Assembly (NCBI GenBank): GCA_900544625.1
Contig: UQVR01000006.1
Span: 1-51,940, forward strand
Length of the DNA: 51,940 bases
Direction of reading: 5' to 3'
DNA from: an uncultured Mycoplasmatota bacterium
GTDB taxonomy: Bacteria; Bacillota_I; Bacilli_A; RF39; UBA660
Position numbers and translations under genes: made by a program. The notes below the pieces were generated by a model. That model had not been told where the DNA came from, searched no databases, and saw only the letters and a program-made list of their open reading frames with translations. Below are positions 1 to 7,782 of this stretch, piece by piece; position 1 is the first letter of the stretch, and every line of letters starts with the position of its first letter.

Positions 1-95
1 AGATTTCTGTATCTGATCCTTGTGTTGTAAATTTCATTTCACCAATTTTATGATTATTTCTTTCCCAAAAACTATAAATTTATATATTTTTTCAT
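1..95 (-). pseudogene. Partial, apparently frameshifted ORF at left edge
   Basis: Immediately downstream of the ABC permease there is a good GGAGG site (about 101-105) followed by an ATG at 95-93, but the frame closes after seven codons (MKKYINL). In the neighbouring frame an open stretch (IYSFWERNNHKIGEMKF..., positions about 78 to 1) continues to the window edge. The simplest reading is a third gene of the ABC operon with an early frameshift. A true seven-codon leader peptide or an unrelated open frame is also possible. I do not recognise the product. Confidence 0.3.
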
Positions 96-108
96 ATAAC
101 CTCCATAA

Positions 109-2574
109 CTATTCTACATTCTTTAAAGATTCAACCATATTAATATTTTTTAAATTAAAATGAGTAACAATTATTACAATAATAGTAAAAATAATTGTAA
201 TTAAAGCAGAAAAAACATAACTTAATAAAAATACATGTCTATCAAATAATAAATAATCAGGTTCACATGTAGAAATAATATAATGACATAAATAAGAACC
301 AAAACTTAAACCAAAAATAATACCTAATAAAGTTAATATAATAGTTTCCCTATTTATATATTTATCAACCTCACTTACATAAAAACCTAATACTTTTAAA
401 GTCGCAAGTTCTCTTTTTCTTTCACTTATATTTATATTAGATAAATTATATAAAACAACAAAAGCAAGCATTGCTGCAGCAATAATTAAAATAGCCACAA
501 TTGAATCAATCGAAGATAACATATCATTTAAAACATCCTTTACATCAAGATTATTAACAATAGAAATAGCATCTTTACTAGAAATATATTTACTATCAAA
601 ATCATTACTTTCTTTAATATTATATTTATTTAAATCTATTAATAATGAATTAACTTTATAATTACCAAACAAATTATTATAAGTATTTTTAGATATATAC
701 ATATACTGATTAATATAATTTTTAACTATATAAGAAACCTTTATTTTATAATTATTATTATCATTATCAAGTATATTAATATAATCACCAATATTAATAT
801 TTAAAATCTTAGCTGTTTTTTCACTAATAGCACAAGTATCATCTATTAATTCACTATATATTTTATTTTCATCCTTATAATCCATTAAAGAAATAACATC
901 ATTTAATTTATTAAATTCATCTGGTACAATCAAAAATACATCTTGTTTATTATCATTTTTTAAAACATTAATACTTTGATAATTAACTAAAACAACATTT
1001 TTAACAATATCTTCATTCTTAATTTTATTTACTAAACTAGTATGCTCATTATTTTCATTTATAACCATCATTTTATCATATTTAAATATATTATTAAATT
1101 GATAATCACTTATATTTTTAATAGAATCTTTTAATCCAAAACCAGCTAAAATCAAAGCAGTACAACCAGCAATACCAAATATAGTAGTAAATACTCTAGA
1201 TTTATATCTAAAAATATTTCTAACGGTAATTTTATCAGAAAATTTAAGTTTTCTCCAAATAAAAGATATTTTTTCTAATAAAATTTTCTTACCAGATTTA
1301 GGTACTTTCGGACGCATTAAATTAGCAGGCACATCTTTTAAATTATAAATACAAATGATAATGGCAGTACCACTAATACATAATATGCAAAACCAAAAAC
1401 CTAACATGTTATATACACTATTAATAGAATATAAAAATATAGGTATATAAAATATTTTTTTATATATATTCCAAATAACATATGGAATCAAATATGAACC
1501 TATAAAAACACCTAAAATTCCTCCAACAATAGTAGCTAATAAAGAATAAATAACATATTTTAAAATAATATAAAAATTATTATAACCAAGTGACTTCAAA
1601 GTTCCATTTTCAGTTCTATCTTCTTCAATCATTCTCATCATAGAAATAAGACTAACTAATATTGCAATACCAAAAAAAATTAAAGGAAACACATTACCTA
1701 GATTCTTAATATTATCACTAGCATTAATTAATTCTTTATAAGAATTGTTATCAAGTCTATCATAAATGTACCAATGTGGTTTAACTAATTCATCTTCATT
1801 AATATCAATACCATATAATTTACTATCAGAAATTAATTTATTATATAATTCATCATATTTTTCTTCTTCTCTATTTTTTTTAACAACATTAATTTTTTTT
1901 ACAAAATAATTAATAGAATTCTTATATTCTTTACTATTAGTAAGCATATCTACAGTATCATTAATTGTTACATACACAACACTATAATAATCACTTTTTA
2001 ATAAATCACTCAAAGTATAAGCATAGTAATTAACTTTACCACTACCTAAATTAGTACTAGGTCTTTCAGTAGAAAAATATAATGGACTTATAACAGTACC
2101 CACTATTTTTTTATCTCCACCCAAAATATTAATATAATCACCAATACTTAAATTATTATCAAGAAGCATCTTTTTTTCAACAACAATTTCTTGATTATTT
2201 TGAGGTAATCTTCCTTGCTCTAAATAAACTTTATTAATATTATCACTTAAACCTAGTACTTTAATTACATATTGTTCATTATTAATTTTTAAATATGTAT
2301 CTTTTTCATAAGAACCTATAACTTTATCAATACCATCAATTTCAGATAAACTATCAACATCTTTATTGTTAAGTCCTAAATTAGATATAATCATAATATC
2401 ATAAACATCATTATCATCATAAAATTTATCTAATGTTTTAAGCATATCTGGACTACAAGCCTCAATTCCAGCATAAAAACCAATCCCAAGAAGAGCCATA
2501 AATAATAAAGATAAAAACCGTTTATAGTTTTGTCTAATTTTCATAAAAATATGTTTAAATAACATAGTTTTCAT
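109..2574 (-). CDS. ABC transporter permease, FtsX/MacB-type (821 aa)
   Basis: Membrane component of an ABC exporter of the FtsX-like permease superfamily. An N-terminal membrane helix (about residues 19-38) is followed by a large extracytoplasmic domain, then a three-helix FtsX core at about 295-410. A second cytoplasmic/extracytoplasmic stretch and a second FtsX core at about 690-815 (with an ERKRELATLKVLGF-type motif between) follow. The duplicated core is typical of the long Bacillota permeases involved in peptide or antibiotic resistance, or in lipoprotein or peptide export. The start is one base after the stop of the ATPase gene, so the two are translationally coupled. The substrate cannot be told from sequence. 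Confidence 0.9.
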   Translation of the reverse strand: MKTMLFKHIFMKIRQNYKRFLSLLFMALLGIGFYAGIEACSPDMLKTLDKFYDDNDVYDIMIISNLGLNNKDVDSLSEIDGIDKVIGSYEKDTYLKINNEQYVIKVLGLSDNINKVYLEQGRLPQNNQEIVVEKKMLLDNNLSIGDYINILGGDKKIVGTVISPLYFSTERPSTNLGSGKVNYYAYTLSDLLKSDYYSVVYVTINDTVDMLTNSKEYKNSINYFVKKINVVKKNREEEKYDELYNKLISDSKLYGIDINEDELVKPHWYIYDRLDNNSYKELINASDNIKNLGNVFPLIFFGIAILVSLISMMRMIEEDRTENGTLKSLGYNNFYIILKYVIYSLLATIVGGILGVFIGSYLIPYVIWNIYKKIFYIPIFLYSINSVYNMLGFWFCILCISGTAIIICIYNLKDVPANLMRPKVPKSGKKILLEKISFIWRKLKFSDKITVRNIFRYKSRVFTTIFGIAGCTALILAGFGLKDSIKNISDYQFNNIFKYDKMMVINENNEHTSLVNKIKNEDIVKNVVLVNYQSINVLKNDNKQDVFLIVPDEFNKLNDVISLMDYKDENKIYSELIDDTCAISEKTAKILNINIGDYINILDNDNNNYKIKVSYIVKNYINQYMYISKNTYNNLFGNYKVNSLLIDLNKYNIKESNDFDSKYISSKDAISIVNNLDVKDVLNDMLSSIDSIVAILIIAAAMLAFVVLYNLSNINISERKRELATLKVLGFYVSEVDKYINRETIILTLLGIIFGLSFGSYLCHYIISTCEPDYLLFDRHVFLLSYVFSALITIIFTIIVIIVTHFNLKNINMVESLKNVE

Positions 2575-2575
2575 A

Positions 2576-3277
2576 TTACCACTCTATATCCTTTATATCC
2601 ATAGGTTTTTTATTAATAATAACATCACTTACTGCTCCATTTTTAAATTTAATAACTTTATCAGCCATTGGGCAAATTGCAGAATTATGAGTAATAATTA
2701 TTACCGTCATATGTTCTAATCTACAAGTATCTTGAAGTAATTTAAGTATCTGTTTACCAGTTATATAATCAAGCGCACCAGTAGGTTCATCACATAACAA
2801 TAATTTAGGATTTTTACAAATCGCCCTAGCAATTGCAACTCTTTGTTGTTCTCCACCGCTAAGTTGGGCAGGAAAGTTGTCTTTTCTATTACTAAGACCC
2901 ACTTTATTTAAAATCTCATCTGGTTTTAATGAATTTTTACATAATTGAGTAGCTAATTCTACATTTTCAATAACTGTTAAATTTTGAATTAAATTATAAA
3001 ATTGAAAAACAAAACCAATGTCATTTCTACGATATTTAATTAATTCTTTACCATTTAGTTTATTAACACATTTACCATCAACAAAAACTTCACCACTAGT
3101 CAAATTATCCATCCCCCCTAAAATATTTAAACAAGTAGTTTTCCCAGCACCAGAAGGTCCTAAAATACAAACCAATTCTCCTTTATTTATTTTAAAAGAA
3201 GTATTTGAAAGTGCGTTAATTTCAACCTCACCCATTTTATAAACTTTAAAAACATTATTAAATTCAATATAAGCCAT
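2576..3277 (-). CDS. ABC transporter ATP-binding protein (233 aa)
   Basis: Cytoplasmic ATPase of the MacB/LolD subfamily that powers the permease encoded just downstream. Walker A (GPSGAGKT) lies at residues 40-47, the signature LSGGEQQR at 139-146 and Walker B with the catalytic Glu (LLLCDE) at 159-164, followed by an H-loop (ITHN). Length is normal for the subfamily. An AAAGGA site lies six bases before the ATG. The gene order ATPase then permease, separated by one base, is standard for two-component exporters. A DUF2238 membrane protein gene lies 15 bases upstream and may be cotranscribed. Confidence 0.95.
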   Translation of the reverse strand: MAYIEFNNVFKVYKMGEVEINALSNTSFKINKGELVCILGPSGAGKTTCLNILGGMDNLTSGEVFVDGKCVNKLNGKELIKYRRNDIGFVFQFYNLIQNLTVIENVELATQLCKNSLKPDEILNKVGLSNRKDNFPAQLSGGEQQRVAIARAICKNPKLLLCDEPTGALDYITGKQILKLLQDTCRLEHMTVIIITHNSAICPMADKVIKFKNGAVSDVIINKKPMDIKDIEW

Positions 3278-3292
3278 AATATATCCTTTCTT

Positions 3293-4135
3293 TTAAATAT
3301 TCAAACTATTTTTAACTGACTCAGCTATTTTTCGTTTTTCTTTTGTGGGAACAAATTTTTTAACAACAGAACTTTTTTTATTATTTTTAAGACCAATATA
3401 TGCAAAAATACTAAAAACTAAAGCCCCAATAAAATTAACAAATAAATCCTTCATAGTGTCATTTAAACCTATATCCAAATAACCGCCATCAACAACATAC
3501 AATAACTTATTATCGATATCAAAAATTTCTGTCTTTCCAATATTATCAACAATAATAGGTTTATTCACATTATCAGGATTTAAATAAACTGATGAAATAT
3601 TAGTAATAAGAGTATCTTTCTGCATATCAAATTTCATAAACTTATCACCACCATACTCAAAAAATTCCCATAAAATACCAATGGTCATTGAAAAGCAAAA
3701 AGCCACTAAGCAAAGATAAAACGGTGATAAATTAATATCTTTACTATTTTTATTTAATAAATCAACTAAAGAAAAACCAACAGCAGTTGCTAAAAATCCA
3801 TTTATTGTATGTAAACAAGTATCCCAATGAGGAATAATACCATAAAAATTATTAATTTCGCCAAGGATTTCCGCAGAAAATATAAACAAATAAATACTTA
3901 TTTCTAAACCATCTGGCAAGGTAATTTCATATTTATTTTGAATAAATAATGGTGCAAATAATAAAACTAATGATAATAAACATAATAAAGCATTATTTAA
4001 ATCTCCTCTTATTATTTGTAAAATCATACAAACTATAACTAAAAACCTAAGAATTAAATATATAGCTAAAGAACTTCTTTTAGTTTCCTTATAAGCCATT
4101 TTAATCATTTTTTGCACATTGATTCTTTTTTGCAT
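3293..4135 (-). CDS. DUF2238 (YjdF-like) membrane protein (280 aa)
   Basis: Integral membrane protein with about six to seven hydrophobic segments. The central stretch IPHWDTCLHTINGF and the later GILWEFFEYGGD are hallmarks of DUF2238/YjdF-like proteins, whose function is not established. A polar loop of about 70 residues separates the last helix from the core, and the tail is Lys-rich and cytoplasmic. I place the start at the ATG at 4135 because GAGGTG lies four bases before it; the longer TTG-initiated frame has no ribosome binding site. Fifteen bases separate it from the ABC ATPase gene, so it probably heads that operon. Confidence 0.8.
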   Translation of the reverse strand: MQKRINVQKMIKMAYKETKRSSLAIYLILRFLVIVCMILQIIRGDLNNALLCLLSLVLLFAPLFIQNKYEITLPDGLEISIYLFIFSAEILGEINNFYGIIPHWDTCLHTINGFLATAVGFSLVDLLNKNSKDINLSPFYLCLVAFCFSMTIGILWEFFEYGGDKFMKFDMQKDTLITNISSVYLNPDNVNKPIIVDNIGKTEIFDIDNKLLYVVDGGYLDIGLNDTMKDLFVNFIGALVFSIFAYIGLKNNKKSSVVKKFVPTKEKRKIAESVKNSLNI

Positions 4136-4204
4136 AAAACACCTCAATAAATAATATATAACTTAATTATACTATTTAATTAACAAAAATTCTAGAACTA
4201 TACT

Positions 4205-4275
4205 TAAATTTCTAACAAAATCTAAGTATCAGCGTTACCTTACGACTACACTTTTTATGTTTCATAAAAACTAAG
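4205..4275. repeat. Intergenic repeat, copy A (degenerate)
   Basis: About 70 bases closely match 6914-6986: both begin TAAATTTCTAAC, continue through AAGTAT, AG(C/T)GTTACC and end TGTTTCAT(A/T)AAAAC. In this copy the hairpin arms have decayed; in copy B they form a perfect terminator. The two copies lie 2.7 kb apart in the same orientation. Confidence 0.6.
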
Positions 4276-4565
4276 TTTTTCCACAAACCAACATTGGATG
4301 TACTCCACTCAACTTTTTTATTTTCATTCTTATTTTTTTTATATATTCTTTCATATATTATTTTACATTTATTTTTGTCCATTGAATACTATTATAAAAT
4401 ATTTGATACTTAAATTTAATTACAAAATTAATACATTATGATTCTTTTTAACTTTGCAAATACTTACTTGTATAGTAGACTATCACTATCTAGTTATAGA
4501 TTATAGAACAAAAAAAATATTAAAAATCATTAACAATTATTAATATTTTATAATTTAAATCAATG

Positions 4566-4703
4566 TTATTGTTTTACTTTTGGATATTTAATATAAACAA
4601 CATCACTTAAAACCATATCATAAACTCTAACATATAAAGAAATAATTTTTATATAAAGTACTATAAATTAAAAATTTTTATTAATTGCACTATCAATACC
4701 CAT
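4566..4703 (-). pseudogene. Possible gene remnant with in-frame stop
   Basis: An ATG at 4703, with an AGGGTG site 11 bases upstream, opens a frame that reads MGIDSAINKNF, a TAA stop, then a further 33 protein-like codons (ISLYVRVYDMVLSDVVYIK...) ending at 4566. A single nonsense mutation in a small gene would explain it. In sequence this AT-rich a chance frame cannot be excluded, and I recognise no family. Confidence 0.2.
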
Positions 4704-4739
4704 TAAATATAAATCACCCTAAAAAGTATATAAAATTTA

Positions 4740-5471
4740 TTATTGAGCAGTAAATCCTCCATCAATTGGTACAATAGCTCCGGTTATAAATGTTGCATCA
4801 TCACTTAATAAATAACAAATTAAATTAGCAATTTCAGTATCTTCGCCAAGTCTTCCAACTGGAAGTTGATTAGCCATAGCATCTTTCATTTCTTTGGGAA
4901 CACTGGCTAAAATCGGAGTATCAACGTAACCAGGTGCAACAGCATTTACTCTAATATTATCATGAGCATATGTTAATGCTAAAGATCTAGTCATTTGATT
5001 AATAGCACCTTTACTAGCGGAATAAGCAAAACTCATCGTCGTACCAACTAAACCATACATTGATGATGTATTAACAATAGCACCACCACCAGTTTTAAGC
5101 ATTTCATTAATTACGTACTTATTAATTAAAAAAATACCAGTTTGATTAACCCCTATAACTTTATTCCATTCATCAATGCTAACCTCATGAGCCTTATTTG
5201 GCCCTCCACCAATACCAGCATTTGCAACTAAATAATCAATATGTCTAAATTTCTTAACAACATCACTTACACATTTTTGAACAGCATTATCACTTGATAC
5301 ATCACATCTAAAACCAATACAATTATTACCTAAACTCTTAGCAATATCACTAACATCTTGATTCCAATCAACAAGTACAACATTAGCACCTTCACCTAAT
5401 AATTTTTTTGCAGTTGCAAGCCCAATTCCGCTTGCTCCACCTGTTATTATTGCCACTTTTTCATTAAACAT
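4740..5471 (-). CDS. SDR-family oxidoreductase (FabG-like, 243 aa)
   Basis: Classical short-chain dehydrogenase/reductase with a Rossmann fold. The cofactor motif TGGASGIG is at residues 10-17, the NAG motif at 84-86, Asn109 precedes the active site, and the catalytic Ser136/137-Tyr150-x3-Lys154 set is complete. An Asp at the end of the second strand (VLVDW, residue 35) favours NAD(H) over NADP(H). The C-terminal PIDGG signature is present. Substrate is uncertain: 3-oxoacyl-ACP reductases, glucose dehydrogenases and many sugar or alcohol dehydrogenases share this architecture, and no fatty-acid genes are adjacent. GGAGTG precedes the start. It appears to be a single-gene unit. Confidence 0.9.
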   Translation of the reverse strand: MFNEKVAIITGGASGIGLATAKKLLGEGANVVLVDWNQDVSDIAKSLGNNCIGFRCDVSSDNAVQKCVSDVVKKFRHIDYLVANAGIGGGPNKAHEVSIDEWNKVIGVNQTGIFLINKYVINEMLKTGGGAIVNTSSMYGLVGTTMSFAYSASKGAINQMTRSLALTYAHDNIRVNAVAPGYVDTPILASVPKEMKDAMANQLPVGRLGEDTEIANLICYLLSDDATFITGAIVPIDGGFTAQ

Positions 5472-5507
5472 CTAATATCACTCCTTTATTATTATGTTTA
5501 ATATTTA

Positions 5508-6209
5508 TTATTTTAAACTACTTTCCCCTGTTTTATAATCTATTTCTATTCCATTTTGAATATTATAAACAAATACATTAAATAAAATTCCTTTCCCATT
5601 ATCCTCAACAGATTTAGCTTCAATAGTTACGCCACTAGCTAACAAATTATCATCTTCATAAACTGGCGTAACTCTATATAAAACATGATTTCCTGTTTTT
5701 TTTATGTAATCAGCTACTTTATTTTCAAAATCAAGCATTCCTTTAGTATTCATTTGCCTTGTACAAGTAATTAAATTCTTTGAATTAGCATTTTCTCCGG
5801 TTAATTGATAGCCAATTAAATGACATCTATTATATAAATATTTACCATCAATATTATCATACTTGACAGTATGCCATCCACTAGGTTTAATCATCCCAAT
5901 TGACCCTCTTTTTTCCGTAGGCATTAAATCTTTACCAATATTAGCAAAAGCCACTCCAGCTCTTCCTAAACTATCGAGTTCTCTATAATTTTCAAAAGAC
6001 TTACTAGTATCAATATCATCACTAAATAACGGAATATTTCCATTAACTTCAATATAATAATAACCATTAAACTCAGGTACGCTAACATCTGAAGGTAATG
6101 CTAAACTTTCTTTATTTATATAATTATAATTGTAAAATACAATCATAATAATTAAACCTAAAATGAATATAAAACTACTTTTCTTTTTCATAATAAAATT
6201 ATAAAACAT
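5508..6209 (-). CDS. Membrane-anchored DNA/RNA non-specific endonuclease (EndA-like, 233 aa)
   Basis: Predicted secreted or anchored nuclease of the beta-beta-alpha metal family that includes streptococcal EndA. A hydrophobic signal anchor (about residues 13-29) follows a short Lys-rich start. The catalytic region has the NRCHLIGYQLTGE motif, in which His replaces the usual DRGH-type His context, followed by an Asn-rich metal-binding helix (NANSKNLITCTRQMN). The C-terminal domain has the expected length. In this family the enzyme degrades extracellular DNA or processes DNA for uptake. Two starts (6209 and 6191) are possible and neither has a good ribosome binding site. Confidence 0.85.
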   Translation of the reverse strand: MFYNFIMKKKSSFIFILGLIIMIVFYNYNYINKESLALPSDVSVPEFNGYYYIEVNGNIPLFSDDIDTSKSFENYRELDSLGRAGVAFANIGKDLMPTEKRGSIGMIKPSGWHTVKYDNIDGKYLYNRCHLIGYQLTGENANSKNLITCTRQMNTKGMLDFENKVADYIKKTGNHVLYRVTPVYEDDNLLASGVTIEAKSVEDNGKGILFNVFVYNIQNGIEIDYKTGESSLK

Positions 6210-6229
6210 TAATCAAAATAAAAAAAGAA

Positions 6230-6457
6230 CTAACATCTTTTACTTAACAATATTTTACTTTTTTTATACGCATACCTATATTCTTTATCACTAAAAACCT
6301 CACTATTTCCACATTCATTAATTAAGACTTCTAAACTAATATCATTTTCATTAAATAAAACTCTGTTAGCTTCTAATTCAAAACAAAATCTTTCAATTAA
6401 GTGGTCCATAGCAAGTTTATGACTTAATTCACAATATAACTCAATTTTATCCTTCAT
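6230..6457 (-). CDS. Small protein of unknown function (75 aa)
   Basis: A short, charged, mainly helical protein without membrane segments or recognisable motifs; it contains three Cys and ends in a Lys-rich tail. The ATG at 6457 is chosen because GGAGG lies five bases upstream; the longer frame to 6484 runs through that site. It is transcribed divergently from the XRE-type regulator gene at 6593, with an inverted repeat between them, so the two may form a regulated pair. The EndA-like nuclease gene follows 20 bases downstream and may be cotranscribed. Confidence 0.6.
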   Translation of the reverse strand: MKDKIELYCELSHKLAMDHLIERFCFELEANRVLFNENDISLEVLINECGNSEVFSDKEYRYAYKKSKILLSKRC

Positions 6458-6495
6458 AATTCCTCCACTTTGATAGTATAACATAATCTATCTAA

Positions 6496-6530
6496 AATTT
6501 GCATAAAAAAATAACAATTTTACGCAAATT
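6496..6530. promoter_or_regulatory. Inverted repeat between divergent genes (operator candidate)
   Basis: AATTTGC (6496-6502) and GCAAATT (6524-6530) form a dyad, with AAAA/TTTT extending it inward after a two-base mismatch. It lies about 16 bases upstream of the -35 box of the XRE gene and in the leader/promoter space of the divergent 75-aa gene. This is a natural place for autoregulation by the HTH protein; this is inference. Confidence 0.4.
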
Positions 6531-6545
6531 GTGTCAATAAGTGGC

Positions 6546-6573
6546 TTGTAAATTATTATATTCATGGGATAAT
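6546..6573 (+). promoter_or_regulatory. Promoter of the XRE-type gene
   Basis: TTGTAA (6546-6551), a 16-base spacer and GATAAT (6568-6573) precede the ATG at 6593; a TGAGGTG ribosome binding site lies between them. Confidence 0.6.
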
Positions 6574-6592
6574 ATATCTGAGGTGTAAATAT

Positions 6593-6901
6593 ATGGCAAT
6601 TTATAGTTATCAAGAATTACAAGAAAAAATTTCAAAATGCAACAATAATGACTTATACAACAGAATTTGTAAAAACATTAAAAAATTAAGAAAGGAAAAG
6701 TATAAGGAGTTTAAAAAGAATTACGCTAACAGCACAATAAATCCTTATACTACCGAAAACATTGCGGCATTATTAGATTATAACCATACTCATTACAAGA
6801 GATTTGAAAGTGATAATGATTCAACCAAAAAAATTCCATTAAAAAAGATTGTTCTTTTATCTATTATTCTAGATACTTCTATTGAAGATTTAATGAAATA
6901 A
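6593..6901 (+). CDS. XRE-like helix-turn-helix regulator (102 aa)
   Basis: Small DNA-binding protein. An N-terminal 30-residue extension leads into a Cro/C1-type fold: helix 1 (ICKNIKKLRKEK), a stretch with the turn and recognition helix (TTENIAALLDYNHTHYKRFES) and a final helix pair ending IVLLSIILDTSIEDLM, the usual end of XRE domains. It is one of the few plus-strand genes in the window and has its own promoter and terminator. It probably regulates itself and/or the divergent 75-aa gene through the dyad at 6496-6530. The target is not known. Confidence 0.75.
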   Translation: MAIYSYQELQEKISKCNNNDLYNRICKNIKKLRKEKYKEFKKNYANSTINPYTTENIAALLDYNHTHYKRFESDNDSTKKIPLKKIVLLSIILDTSIEDLMK

Positions 6902-6913
6902 ATAGCATATAAT

Positions 6914-6986
6914 TTAAATTTCTAACGAAATAAAGTATAAGTGTTACCACATGGTAACACTTTTTTTGTTTCATTAAAACCTAAAG
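6914..6986. repeat. Intergenic repeat, copy B (contains intact terminator)
   Basis: Second copy of the element at 4205-4275. This copy retains a perfect hairpin and T-run, so the repeated unit may be a transposable or duplicated terminator-bearing fragment. The flanks beyond about 75 bases do not match. Confidence 0.6.
6941..6967 (+). terminator. Rho-independent terminator of the XRE-type gene
   Basis: GTGTTACCA and TGGTAACAC form a nine-base stem with a two-base centre, followed by seven T residues (6961-6967). It lies 40 bases after the stop codon at 6901. Confidence 0.85.
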
Positions 6987-7133
6987 ACTATTCACGATAG
7001 AATTCGAATAATCATCGCCTACTTATATTAATTTTATTTATTTATATTAAATAACTTTTCATATACATTTTTAAGTCTTCAAACATTATATAAACTGTTG
7101 AAATCAAATTAGCTATAAAAAATTAGTTAAACA

Positions 7134-7727
7134 CTACAAAATTATATTAAAATTTTGATAATATTCTTCTAAAGTAATATTTTCTTCATATATTTTCTTA
7201 GCTAATTTAGGTCCGACAAATCTAAAATGCCACGGTTCAAATTTGTATCCAGTTATATGTTCTTTTCCTTTTGGATATCTAAGTATAAAGCCATATTTCC
7301 AACAATTATTTTTAAGCCAAATTGCCTCTTTATCATCTTCTTTTACATCATCATTATATATACCATTTTCATAATAAGCAAAATCTACTGCTAAACCGGT
7401 TTGATGTTCAGAAGTTCCAGGTAGTGCTACTAATTTATAGGCTTCGTCTCCTTTTTCCTTAATTAATGCATTCAAAACAACTTGCTGATAATTATAGCTA
7501 CGATATCCACTATCAACAATTAAAGGTAAACCTAATAAATGTGCATCCCTAAGTAATTTGTCAATATATTTTTTTATATCTTGTCTAAGCATAGGCTTTA
7601 AACTAGCATCTTTATACTTATGAAAATTATTTTCATTTTTATCTACAACATACATCTTTAAAGGAACATACTTACTATCTAACGGATTATCTTTATTTAC
7701 TAAAACAGTTATATCTAATTCTTTCAT
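7134..7727 (-). CDS. D-alanyl-D-alanine carboxypeptidase, VanY/M15B family (197 aa)
   Basis: Zinc carboxypeptidase that trims the terminal D-Ala of peptidoglycan stem peptides. The metal and catalytic residues are visible: Arg76 in SGYRS, His108 and Asp115 in SEHQTGLAVD, and Glu164 and His167 in EPWHFR. No signal peptide or membrane anchor is present, which is unusual because most VanY-type enzymes act outside the membrane. Either export is non-classical, or it works on cytoplasmic precursors or muropeptides. AGGGTG precedes the ATG. No vancomycin-resistance genes are nearby, so a housekeeping or recycling role is more likely. Confidence 0.88.
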   Translation of the reverse strand: MKELDITVLVNKDNPLDSKYVPLKMYVVDKNENNFHKYKDASLKPMLRQDIKKYIDKLLRDAHLLGLPLIVDSGYRSYNYQQVVLNALIKEKGDEAYKLVALPGTSEHQTGLAVDFAYYENGIYNDDVKEDDKEAIWLKNNCWKYGFILRYPKGKEHITGYKFEPWHFRFVGPKLAKKIYEENITLEEYYQNFNIIL

Positions 7728-7754
7728 TACAACACCCTAATTTATTTTATGTAT

Positions 7755-7782
7755 TTAAAAACCTAACGGTTAAAGTTAGGTT
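7755..7782 (-). terminator. Terminator of the alcohol dehydrogenase gene
   Basis: On the minus strand AACCTAAC (7782-7775), a seven-base loop and GTTAGGTT (7767-7760) are followed by TTTAAATA. The hairpin overlaps the stop codon of the gene ending at 7782. Confidence 0.65.

Larger units (their letters stand above)
4148..4739. other. Gene-poor intergenic region (592 bp)
   Basis: No convincing gene. It holds one copy of a repeat shared with 6914-6986 (entered separately), a 56-codon minus-strand open frame at 4212-4382 that lacks a ribosome binding site and overlaps that repeat, and a possible gene remnant at 4566-4703. Base composition is extremely AT-rich. The pattern suggests decayed genes rather than a regulatory region. 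Confidence 0.5.

Noticed and set aside
4212..4382. 56-codon minus-strand frame in the gene-poor region
   Set aside because: No ribosome binding site and it runs through the intergenic repeat; kept only as a note in the region entry.
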